From Flavobacterium humidisoli (GTDB lineage: Bacteria; Bacteroidota; Bacteroidia; Flavobacteriales; Flavobacteriaceae), in NCBI RefSeq assembly GCF_023272795.1, contig NZ_CP096829.1, positions 3,906,001-3,970,000 of the forward strand: a DNA stretch of 64,000 nt, read 5' to 3'. Every line of letters starts with the position of its first letter. The stretch's first letter is position 1. This document shows positions 7,775 to 15,371 of the stretch, piece by piece. Below the pieces are notes generated by a model. That model worked only from the letters and a program-made list of their open reading frames with translations. It ran no database searches and was not told where the DNA came from. A program made the position numbers and the translations under genes.

Positions 7775-9493
7775 ATGAAAAATATACTATTGACATTCAT
7801 GTTATTAATTGCATTAGCAAGTTGTAAAAAAGAGGCTAAAGATTCTGCAGATGCCATTTTTTATGGCGGAGATATCATAACTATGGAAGGCAGCCAGCCA
7901 CAGTACATAGAAGCGGTTGGGGTAAAAAACGGGAAAATTATTTTTGCGGGCTCAATAGCTGAAGCTAAAAATTTTAAAGGGAGTAAAACGGAAATGAAAG
8001 ATCTAAAAGGCAAGACAATGCTTCCGGGATTCATAGATGCACATGGCCATGTTTGGAATGCCGGATTTCAGGCAGTAGCAGCTAATCTGCTTCCAGCTCC
8101 TGATGGCACGGGTAATGATATTGCAAGTATTATTTCATTGCTTAATAAATGGAAAGCGTCTAACAAGAATGCTATCGGAAAATACGGCTGGATAGTGGGT
8201 TTTGGATATGATGACGCACAATTGAAAGAAAAGCTTCCTCCAACTGCAGATGATCTAGATAAAGTATCTTCAACAATCCCTGTTATTATTATACACCAGT
8301 CCGGGCATTTAGCCGTAATGAATCATAAAGCTTTGGAAATGTCGGGTTACAATGCCGCATCAAAAAATCCTGCAGGCGGCGTGATTAGAAGGAAAAACGG
8401 ATCTAACGAACCAAATGGAGTAGTGGAAGAGATGGCTATGTTTGCACCGCTTTTTAAAATGATGGGAACACTCGACGAGGAGGCTAATGAAAAAATTGCA
8501 GAAGCAGGTCTAAAATCTTATGTAAGATTTGGCTTTACAACTGCACAGGAAGGAAGAGCGACAAGTGATGTCTGCAATACATGGCTAAAACTTGCTGCTA
8601 AAAACAAACTCACTATTGATGTTGCTGCTTATCCTGACATACAGAGCCAAATGGCTTATATGAAGAAAAATGGCATTCAAAAAGAGTATAAGAATCATTT
8701 TAGGATTGCGGGGGTAAAACTCTCACTTGATGGTTCTCCGCAGGGTAAAACGGCATGGCTGACAAAACCCTACATTATTCCGCCTCCAGGCCAGCCTAAA
8801 ACTTATGCCGGCTATCCTGCATTTCCAAAAGAGAGCGATGCCATTGCCCTTGTAGATTCTGCATATGCAAATAACTGGCAGATTTTAGCCCACTGTAATG
8901 GAGATGCGGCTATTGATGAGTATATAGCAGCCGTAAAGCATGCCACCCAACTATATGGAAAAAAAGACAGGCGTACCGTTGCTATACATGCACAAACAGC
9001 ACGCTTAGACCAGTTAGATGCAATGAAATCCTTAGGAATTATGCCTTCTTTTTTTGGAATGCATACCTATTATTGGGGAGACTGGCATAGGGATGAAACA
9101 TTAGGGAAAGAACGAGCTTACCGTATTTCGCCTGCTGAAACAGCTCTTAAAAAGGGAATGATTTTTACCCAGCATCATGATGCGCCTGTCGCGCTTCCTA
9201 ATAGCATTATGATTTTGTATTCTGTGGTGAACAGAATCAGCAGAAGCGGGGATGTAATTGGGCCTGAAGAAAGAATCAGCGCTTATGACGCTTTAAGGTC
9301 CATAACGATTTGGGCAGCCTATCAATATTTTGAAGAAAATAATAAAGGATCCCTAAAGAAAGGAAAATTGGCTGACTTGGTAATCCTTGATAAAAATCCT
9401 TTAAAGATAGATCCTTTGAAAATCAAAGACATTCAAGTGGTTGAAACGATTAAAGAAGGAAAAACTGTATTTAGGAATGCTGCTTTTAATTAA
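7775..9493 (+). CDS. Amidohydrolase family 3 lipoprotein (YtcJ-like)
   Basis: 572 residues. The signal peptide ends in the lipobox LASC (Cys17), so this is an envelope lipoprotein. The rest is an amidohydrolase-3 metal-dependent hydrolase: GFIDAHGHVW supplies the first metal histidines, LSLDGSPQGKTAWL and LAHCNGDAAIDEY the middle ones, and the barrel closes with GSLKKGKLADLVILDKNPL. The HxH, H and D ligands expected for a binuclear site seem present. Relatives such as YtcJ and exoenzyme NfdA hydrolyse N-substituted formamides or amides, but substrates vary and none can be assigned here. The next 700 bases downstream hold no gene, only an IS remnant. Confidence 0.88.
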   Translation: MKNILLTFMLLIALASCKKEAKDSADAIFYGGDIITMEGSQPQYIEAVGVKNGKIIFAGSIAEAKNFKGSKTEMKDLKGKTMLPGFIDAHGHVWNAGFQAVAANLLPAPDGTGNDIASIISLLNKWKASNKNAIGKYGWIVGFGYDDAQLKEKLPPTADDLDKVSSTIPVIIIHQSGHLAVMNHKALEMSGYNAASKNPAGGVIRRKNGSNEPNGVVEEMAMFAPLFKMMGTLDEEANEKIAEAGLKSYVRFGFTTAQEGRATSDVCNTWLKLAAKNKLTIDVAAYPDIQSQMAYMKKNGIQKEYKNHFRIAGVKLSLDGSPQGKTAWLTKPYIIPPPGQPKTYAGYPAFPKESDAIALVDSAYANNWQILAHCNGDAAIDEYIAAVKHATQLYGKKDRRTVAIHAQTARLDQLDAMKSLGIMPSFFGMHTYYWGDWHRDETLGKERAYRISPAETALKKGMIFTQHHDAPVALPNSIMILYSVVNRISRSGDVIGPEERISAYDALRSITIWAAYQYFEENNKGSLKKGKLADLVILDKNPLKIDPLKIKDIQVVETIKEGKTVFRNAAFN

Positions 9494-9589
9494 AATTAAT
9501 TATTTGCCGATTGCTGATGGTTTTTTGCCAATTCTGGGGCTTTGCTGTCTGCACTGGTAAATTCTGTTAATTTCAGATGTTTATACTGC

Positions 9590-10172
9590 CACGATCCAAT
9601 GAAGGTTTTTTAAATTTACAAAATTGCTTGAATCACAGATGAAAAAGAGGAAGAGCAGATTTGCAATCAGTTCGAGAATGGATGAGACTTATGTAAAAAT
9701 TAAAGGTATTTGGTGTTATTTATATTGTGCTGTTGATAAATTGGGTATAGAGGGGACTTTCTTTTGACCAGAAGAGGACAGGGAAAGAGCGTCCAGTCGT
9801 TTCTAATTAAAGCAATAGACAATAACAGTCGGCTAACGGTAATAAATGTAAGCAAAAGCGGTTGGAGCACCAGTGCAATAAGAGTTTACAGCAAACTTTC
9901 TTTTTCCAATATAAAAATTCGGCAATGTAAATATCTAAACAATATTATCCAGCAGGATCATCATTTTATAAAAATGGAGAATACAAAATGCTGCAGTTTT
10001 TAAAAGTTCTGAATCGGCCAGGCGAACGTTAAGCGGTATTGAGGTTGTACATGCTAAGAAAGAATCATATGGTTAGGTCAAGAATATCTATGTTTAAATC
10101 ATTCTGTAAATAGGCGCGCTAACTTTTAAATTACTTAAATTCTTATATTTGATTTTGGCAGATGTGAAAACC
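9590..10172 (+). mobile_element. Decayed IS6-family element (transposase pseudogene)
   Basis: From about 9620 the DNA aligns with the intact IS6-family copy at 14552-15324. Shared pieces are ATGGATGAGACTTATGTAAA (DDE motif D), the block encoding IRQCKYLNNI followed by QQDHHF, and the end sequence GCAGATGTGAAAACC, a worn copy of the right terminal repeat. The frame is broken near 9750 and by later stops, only the last two thirds are recognisable, and no left end is found. The E of the DDE triad (E165 in the intact copy) is Q here. It lies in the same orientation as the intact copy, 4.4 kb away. The 96 bases before it (9494-9589) show no gene. Confidence 0.85.
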
Positions 10173-10194
10173 AAAGGTCAAAATATTTGTTTTT

Positions 10195-11703
10195 CTATAT
10201 AGTTTCAGTTTTTTGCTTTAAAGGAAGGGTAATCGTAAACTCTGCACCGTTGTCTTTTTCCCCTGCAGCAGTGATTTTGCCATGATGCCTTTCCGCAATT
10301 TTTCTGCATAGGGCAAGGCCTAGACCATTTCCCTCGTACTCATTTTTTGAATGCAGTCTTTCAAATGCTGTAAAGATCTTTTCCGCAAACTTAGGGTCAA
10401 TTCCAATACCATTATCCTTTATTTTTATCTGTACGCAATCTTGGCCGTCAATAACAATGGTGGAGCTTGTTATAACAACTCTTGGTGGCTGGTCAGCTTT
10501 GGAAAATTTTAAGGCATTTTGTATCAGGTTATAGAACAGCTGGTTAATTAAAATCGGCGCGCCTTGAATTTGCGGAAGATCACAGGTAACTAAAATAGCA
10601 TCTTTCTCTTTTATGATTAGTTCCAAATCTATTTTTATATCTTCAATAACCTCATTGAGATTGATTGTTTCGATGACCTGTAAAGTTTTATCCAAAGTGG
10701 AATAGGTTAGAATCCCCTCGATGATATTTTCCATTCTCTGGGCAGACTGGCTTACCTTATGAAGGTATTTTTTAGATTTATCATTAATATTGTCTTCAAT
10801 GTCATTTCGTAAAAGGGTATTGAAAATTTTAATTTTTCGCAGCGGTTCTCGAAGATCGTGGCTCACGACGCTGGCAAAATGCATCAGATCACTATTAGAG
10901 CGCGTGAGCTCATTTGTGCGGTTTGCGACCTGCTTTTTTAGTTCGTCCTGAAATTCCTTATGCTCGTGTATATCCTGAACAATTCCAATAATGGTCTTTG
11001 CAAGCCCGTCTTTGTCCTTGATAATCTTTCCATTGATTTTAGTCCAGCGATAAGAGCCGTCATCATTTAAAATACGCGCCTCATAGCATATTTTCCCGCT
11101 AATTACAGCTTCCTTATGCGCTTTTTCGCGCGTTTGAAGGTCTTCTGGATGAAGTTTTGCAATTAAATCGTCATTTGTTGTTTCGCTTCCAATGGAACAG
11201 ATCGCATTGAAATTGCCCGAAGTTTTGATTTTTTTTGTCTCAAGGTCGATCTCGTAGCTTCCTATACCGGAACTTTCTATTGCTATGGTTAATCTTTCGT
11301 TCGATTTCAGGACTTCTTCTTTTGCGCGCTGCAAATCTGTAATATCAGCACCGGTGTTCAGCACGCCATACACTTTTCCATCCTGATCAAAGAGCGGGAT
11401 AAAACTATAATTGAAATAATGTTCCTTGATAATTCCGTCTATTACCAAATCTACTTTTTTGGCTACAGCATGAAAGGCTGTTCCGCTTTTAAGAACGCCA
11501 AGGGCCTCATCCAAAATCTGCTGCTTTTCAATTTCAGGAACAACACTCAGATAGGTTTTACCAAGTACGTCATTTCCTTTTCCCCATGTTTTGATCATGG
11601 CATTATTAGCTAATGTAATTTCTAAATTATCTCCCACATAGACCCCGACAGGCAAGGGAATAGCGTCAATTATATTTTGTAGAAGCCTTGGATCTCGGTA
11701 CAT
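10195..11703 (-). CDS. PAS-PAS sensor histidine kinase
   Basis: 502 residues, soluble, no membrane helices. Two PAS domains (about 5-125 and 137-250; the second has the PAS_3 end IIGIVQDIHEHKEFQ), a short coiled coil, a HisKA domain with H282 in VVSHDLREPLRKI, and a C-terminal HATPase (NLIQNALKFS, DNGIGIDPKF, GNGLGLALC). The H box HDLREPLR is typical of the phytochrome-like/bacteriophytochrome kinase subgroup. No response regulator is adjacent, so it is an orphan kinase. It lies next to a remnant of a presumed light-response cluster, which hints at, but does not prove, a related role. The stop is 23 bp from the IS remnant's right end. Confidence 0.9.
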   Translation of the reverse strand: MYRDPRLLQNIIDAIPLPVGVYVGDNLEITLANNAMIKTWGKGNDVLGKTYLSVVPEIEKQQILDEALGVLKSGTAFHAVAKKVDLVIDGIIKEHYFNYSFIPLFDQDGKVYGVLNTGADITDLQRAKEEVLKSNERLTIAIESSGIGSYEIDLETKKIKTSGNFNAICSIGSETTNDDLIAKLHPEDLQTREKAHKEAVISGKICYEARILNDDGSYRWTKINGKIIKDKDGLAKTIIGIVQDIHEHKEFQDELKKQVANRTNELTRSNSDLMHFASVVSHDLREPLRKIKIFNTLLRNDIEDNINDKSKKYLHKVSQSAQRMENIIEGILTYSTLDKTLQVIETINLNEVIEDIKIDLELIIKEKDAILVTCDLPQIQGAPILINQLFYNLIQNALKFSKADQPPRVVITSSTIVIDGQDCVQIKIKDNGIGIDPKFAEKIFTAFERLHSKNEYEGNGLGLALCRKIAERHHGKITAAGEKDNGAEFTITLPLKQKTETI

Positions 11704-11787
11704 AGCGTTAGGTTTTTCTGGTGTATTTGCATTAGCGAAGCTATTGGTTTTTAAAATTTTACTGTTACATGAACTCTACATTGTGTA

Positions 11788-12097
11788 TCATAATTCCAAT
11801 AATTTCCAGCTGATTATTTCTGCTTTGTTGGAAATGGTCCGCTGCTCTTTACACTTAAAGCGTCTAATTGCTCTGCTTCGTTTCTGCAGCTGCTTTTTCT
11901 TACAGTTTTACACTCTTTGACACTAAGGTAAAGCTAGCCGGCTTTCAATCCTTTCTTCATTAAGGCTTTTGCATAGGCTTCTTGAATGCAAACTGATATG
12001 CGATGGCCTCAATAGGACTCTGCCTTCCCATCCCATCTCAATTATGCGATTCAAGTCAGGATCAGCAAACTGCCGTTTTAATTTTTTCAGACTTGCA
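11788..12097 (-). pseudogene. Broken DUF2805/TIGR03643-family gene
   Basis: Reading the minus strand in changing frames gives pieces of a small conserved protein: SLKKLKRQFADPDLNRIIEM, then GWEGR, then (shifted) SPIEAIAYQF, then (shifted) EAYAKALMKKGLKAG and stop, then (shifted) KRSRAIRRFKCKEQRTISNK and a tail ending at 11788. These match the family pattern IIEMAWEDRTPFEAI.. QFG.. LMR..LK.. RFK...QR as I remember it. At least three frame changes and a stop make it non-functional. In flavobacteria I recall this family next to photolyase/cryptochrome, SDR and SDR-DUF2867 genes, and the latter two follow at 12336 and 13032. The remaining bases 12098-12335 hold only the operator-like repeats. Confidence 0.65.
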
Positions 12098-12143
12098 TTT
12101 TGTTCGGAATTTCCAGTCGGGAATTAAGGAGAGCATCACTAAA

Positions 12144-12208
12144 TTAAACAAAATAATTTTTATTTTGTTTAATATTTGTTTAAAATGGTTAAACAATTAG
12201 TATCTTTA
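12144..12208 (+). promoter_or_regulatory. Clustered TTGTTTAA operator repeats and promoter of the SDR gene
   Basis: Four copies of an 8-mer in alternating orientation occur within 53 bp: TTAAACAA at 12144-12151, TTGTTTAA at 12165-12172 and 12176-12183, TTAAACAA at 12189-12196. The first pair is part of a perfect 14-bp inverted repeat with a 3-base loop (12143-12173); the second pair forms a 21-bp palindrome (12176-12196). The latter ends just before TATCTTTA (12201-12208), a likely -7 element. An operator wedged between -33 and -7 suits a MerR-type regulator (as in light-responsive LitR/CarH systems), but no regulator gene is in the window. Confidence 0.55.
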
Positions 12209-12335
12209 ACATACAAAAATCGCTTTCTGTGAAAACGCAGTTTAGCTTTTTGACAATTAACAGATAATACCTTATTTTTTTTTTAAAGCATAATAGAGAC
12301 AGTCAGACCGGTTTTTTAATTTTAATCTTTAAAAA

Positions 12336-13019
12336 ATGAAAACTATTGTAATTGTTGGCGGCAGTAAAGGAATTGGGAATGCTGTCTTACTGCAGAATCT
12401 TGAAAACTGCCGGGTTGTCAATATTAGCAGAACAGCTCCGGATATTGCCCATCCGAATTTAATTCATTTTTCAGCCGATGTGCTTCGGGATGTTTTGCCT
12501 GAATTTGAAAATATTGACGCCCTGGTTTATTGTCCGGGATCCATAAGCCTCAAACCCATTCTAGGCTTAAGCCTGGATGATTTCAGGAATGATTTTGAAA
12601 TTAACGTGATGGGCGCCGTCAGGGCAATCCAGCATTATTTGCCCGCATTGAAGAAAGGAAAGAACCCTTCGATTGTTTTGTTCAGCAGCGTCGCGGCAAA
12701 ACTCGGAATGCCTTTCCATGCCAGTATTTCGGCCTGCAAAGCAGCAGTGGAGGGACTTGTCAAATCACTCGGTGCCGAACTTGCCCCATTAATACGCATC
12801 AATGCTATTGCCCCCACTATTACAGAGACTTCTTTGTCGGCATCCATTTTAAGAAACGATCGTATGAAAGAAAATATGATCGAGAGACACCCTTTAAAAA
12901 ATTACCTAAAACCCCAAGAGGTTGCCCGTATGGCAGGATATCTTATCTCTGAAGACGCAGCCTCCATTTCAGGCCAGGTTTTCGCCATGGATTATGGTTT
13001 GGTAAGCTTTAAAATATAA
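12336..13019 (+). CDS. SDR-family protein lacking the catalytic tyrosine
   Basis: 227 residues with the Rossmann start IVIVGGSKGIG (TGxxxGIG variant), the NAG-like turn YCPGSI, N90, and serines 117-118 in VLFSSVAAK. At the position of the catalytic Tyr of YxxxK the protein has I131 (ISACK), while K135 is kept, so classical oxidoreductase chemistry is doubtful; it may bind NAD(P) without normal turnover. The C-terminal part is standard for SDRs (EVARMAGYLISEDAASISG). The DNA is visibly richer in GC than its surroundings. It is followed after 12 bp by the SDR-DUF2867 gene, so the two form an operon. A reductase role in a light or redox stress cluster is inference. Confidence 0.85.
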   Translation: MKTIVIVGGSKGIGNAVLLQNLENCRVVNISRTAPDIAHPNLIHFSADVLRDVLPEFENIDALVYCPGSISLKPILGLSLDDFRNDFEINVMGAVRAIQHYLPALKKGKNPSIVLFSSVAAKLGMPFHASISACKAAVEGLVKSLGAELAPLIRINAIAPTITETSLSASILRNDRMKENMIERHPLKNYLKPQEVARMAGYLISEDAASISGQVFAMDYGLVSFKI

Positions 13020-13031
13020 AACAGTTCGAAG

Positions 13032-14444
13032 ATGAAAATTCTACTAACAGGCGCAACAGGTTATATTGGTAAGAGGCTGCTGCCCTTGCTACTGGATCAT
13101 AGAAATGAGGTGATTTGCTGCGTCCGGGATAAAAACAGGTTTTATTTTCCTGAAGAGTTTGAAAATAAAATACAGGTTATAGAAGTTGATTTTTTGGATC
13201 CGGAAAGCCTGAGGAATATACCCCATGATATAGATGCGGCCTACTACCTGATCCATTCGATGTCCGGAGCTTCCAATTATGATCAGCTGGAAAGCATTTC
13301 AGCAAAATATTTCATTGAAAAAATAAACCAGACAAATGCAAAACAGATTATTTATCTCAGCGGAATTGTAAATGATAAATCACTATCCAGACATTTGTCA
13401 TCAAGAAAGGCGGTAGAAGAAATTTTAAAAACCGCAGTAGTGCCCTTAACGGTGCTTCGTGCCGGAATAATAGTAGGATCGGGAAGCGCTTCTTTTGAAA
13501 TAATACGCGATCTGGTGGATAAACTGCCAATTATGATTACTCCAAAATGGCTCAATACCAAATGCCAACCGATTGCTATAAGCGATGTTTTAGAATTTTT
13601 AATCCGCTCGCTGTTAAACCCGGCAGTTTATAGTGAAAGTTTTGATATCGGGGGACCTGATATATTGACCTACAAGGAAATGCTGCTGGAGTTTGCAAAA
13701 GCAAAAAAACTGCAGAGATACATTTACACCGTACCGGTGATGACCCCGAAATTATCGTCCTACTGGCTGTATTTTGTGACTTCAACTTCCTTCAAGCTGG
13801 CCTCGGCATTGGTCAGCAGCATGAAAGTGGAAGTCATCTGCCGAGATAATAGGATTAATAGTGTGCTGGGAATCACACCCATATCTTATCGGCAGGCATT
13901 AGAAAGGGCTTTGAAAAAGATTAGTAATGATGATATCATTTCAAGTTGGAAAGATTCCCGCGTAAGCGGACAGTTCAAGGGCAATGTTTCCCAATATCTG
14001 AAGATCCCAAAAAAAGGCTGTTATATAGATAGAAGAAAAAGAACAATCATAAACAGGGAATATACAATTGCACGAATCTGGTCTATAGGCGGAGAGACAG
14101 GATGGTATTATGCCGATTGGCTTTGGGATCTGCGCGGGTTTATCGATAAGATTTTTGGAGGTGTCGGCACCAGAAGGGGAAGGACACATAAAACGCAGAT
14201 ACATGCAGGTGATGCACTGGACTTCTGGAGGGTGGTATACGCCGATAAGAAGCAGGGCAAACTGGTTTTGTATGCCGAGATGAAACTTCCGGGCGAAGCC
14301 TGGCTGGAGTTTAAGATAATCAACAATACCTTATATCAGGCGGCCACTTTTAAACCCTGCGGTCTTATGGGCAGGCTGTACTGGTATGCTGTTCTGCCAT
14401 TCCATGGCTTTATATTTGAGGGCATGCTTAAAAAATTAGTTTAG
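13032..14444 (+). CDS. NAD(P)-binding SDR-like domain fused to DUF2867
   Basis: 470 residues. An NmrA/atypical-SDR Rossmann domain comes first (MKILLTGATGYIGKRLLPLL, residues 1-280), then the DUF2867 domain (about 320-470; markers GGETGWYYADWLW, THKTQIHAGDALDFWRVV and YWYAVLPFHGFIFEGML). This two-domain form is usual for the family. Substrate unknown. It is translated right behind the SDR gene. In other flavobacteria I recall these two genes together with photolyase, DUF2805 and MerR-family genes; those partners are absent or broken here. GC content is higher than in flanking genes, suggesting acquisition. Confidence 0.88.
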   Translation: MKILLTGATGYIGKRLLPLLLDHRNEVICCVRDKNRFYFPEEFENKIQVIEVDFLDPESLRNIPHDIDAAYYLIHSMSGASNYDQLESISAKYFIEKINQTNAKQIIYLSGIVNDKSLSRHLSSRKAVEEILKTAVVPLTVLRAGIIVGSGSASFEIIRDLVDKLPIMITPKWLNTKCQPIAISDVLEFLIRSLLNPAVYSESFDIGGPDILTYKEMLLEFAKAKKLQRYIYTVPVMTPKLSSYWLYFVTSTSFKLASALVSSMKVEVICRDNRINSVLGITPISYRQALERALKKISNDDIISSWKDSRVSGQFKGNVSQYLKIPKKGCYIDRRKRTIINREYTIARIWSIGGETGWYYADWLWDLRGFIDKIFGGVGTRRGRTHKTQIHAGDALDFWRVVYADKKQGKLVLYAEMKLPGEAWLEFKIINNTLYQAATFKPCGLMGRLYWYAVLPFHGFIFEGMLKKLV

Positions 14445-14551
14445 GGATTTGGATAGCATTGGCTGGCTTGACACTACTTTACATATAACGCTATTTTCAA
14501 TATCCTGCAATTTCTAAGGGTTTGTAAATTAGACTTAGGAGCATTAAATTT

Positions 14552-15324
14552 GGTTCTGTCGCATCTAAGACTAAATTTTATCTTTGGTTTTTCAAAACTA
14601 ATAAAAAATGAATACTAAAGGTCATTGTTATCCAAAATATGTAATCCTTCAGGCAGTGTATTTTAAATTAAGATTTACACTTAGCTATCGTGACGTTGAG
14701 GAAATAATGAAGATTAGGGGGGTGATTGTGGATCATGCAACGATTCAGCATTGGGTATATAAGTTTGCACCTTCACTTGAGTCCGAGATGAGGAAGAGAA
14801 AAGGCAGAGTAGGGACGAGTTGGAGATTGGATGAGACCTATATCAAAGTAAAAGGTATTTGGTGTTATTTATATAGAGCAGTGGATAGGTCTGGTAATAC
14901 AGTTGATTTCTTATTAACTAAAAGAAGACAGAGAATGAGTGCCCAGTCATTTCTAATTAAAGCAATTAGTAATAACTGTAGTCCCAGAGTAATAAACATC
15001 GATAAAAGCGGTTCTAATACTGCTGCGATCAAAGTCTATAACAAACGTTCGTTCTCAAAGATTAAAATCCGACAGTGTAAATATCTCAACAATATTGTAG
15101 AGCAGGACCATCGTTTTATAAAATGGCGCATTCAAAATGGACTAGGTTTTAAAAGCTTTGAATCGGCCAAACGAACATCGAGCGGAATTGAAGCTGTGCA
15201 TATGCTAAGAAAGAATCAGATGGTTAGACCAGGTTCATCTATGTTTAAATCATTCTGTGCACTGGCGGGCTAATTTTAAATTACTTAAATTCTTATATTT
15301 CATTCTCGCAGATGCGACAAAACC
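14552..15324 (+). mobile_element. IS6-family insertion sequence, apparently intact
   Basis: 773 bp, bounded by terminal inverted repeats GGTTCTGTCGCATCT (14552-14566) and, on the other strand, GGTTTTGTCGCATCT (15310-15324), with 14 of 15 bases matching. It encloses one transposase gene. The 8-bp flanks, TTAAATTT on the left and AGCATTTG on the right, do not match, so no target duplication is visible; this could reflect recombination with the related copy at 9590-10172 or adjacent deletion. Length and gene layout fit the IS6 family. The right end is 47 bp from the start of the phosphoethanolamine transferase gene. Confidence 0.9.
14608..15273 (+). CDS. IS6-family transposase
   Basis: 221 residues, within the family's usual 220-240. 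The DDE catalytic triad is D75 (WRLDETYIKVKG), D132 (VINIDKSGSNTAAI) and E165 (NNIVEQDHRFIKWR). An N-terminal helix-turn-helix region (SYRDVEEIMKIRGVIVDHAT) is typical and should bind the terminal repeats. No internal stop or frame break, so it could be active. IS6 elements move by copying into cointegrates and can mobilise DNA between directly repeated copies; a decayed direct copy lies at 9590-10172. Confidence 0.93.
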   Translation: MNTKGHCYPKYVILQAVYFKLRFTLSYRDVEEIMKIRGVIVDHATIQHWVYKFAPSLESEMRKRKGRVGTSWRLDETYIKVKGIWCYLYRAVDRSGNTVDFLLTKRRQRMSAQSFLIKAISNNCSPRVINIDKSGSNTAAIKVYNKRSFSKIKIRQCKYLNNIVEQDHRFIKWRIQNGLGFKSFESAKRTSSGIEAVHMLRKNQMVRPGSSMFKSFCALAG

Positions 15325-15371
15325 AGCATTTGTTAGTTTAGCCATTTCATTATATAAAATTATTACGCTGT

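Noticed and set aside
9764..10003. 79-codon plus-strand open frame
   Set aside because: It is a fragment of the decayed IS6 transposase, not a gene of its own.
12003..12200. 65-codon plus-strand open frame
   Set aside because: It runs antisense through the DUF2805 pseudogene and into the operator repeats; its protein has no family features and an unlikely composition.
14544..15332. 8-bp target duplication around the intact IS
   Set aside because: The flanks TTAAATTT and AGCATTTG do not match.
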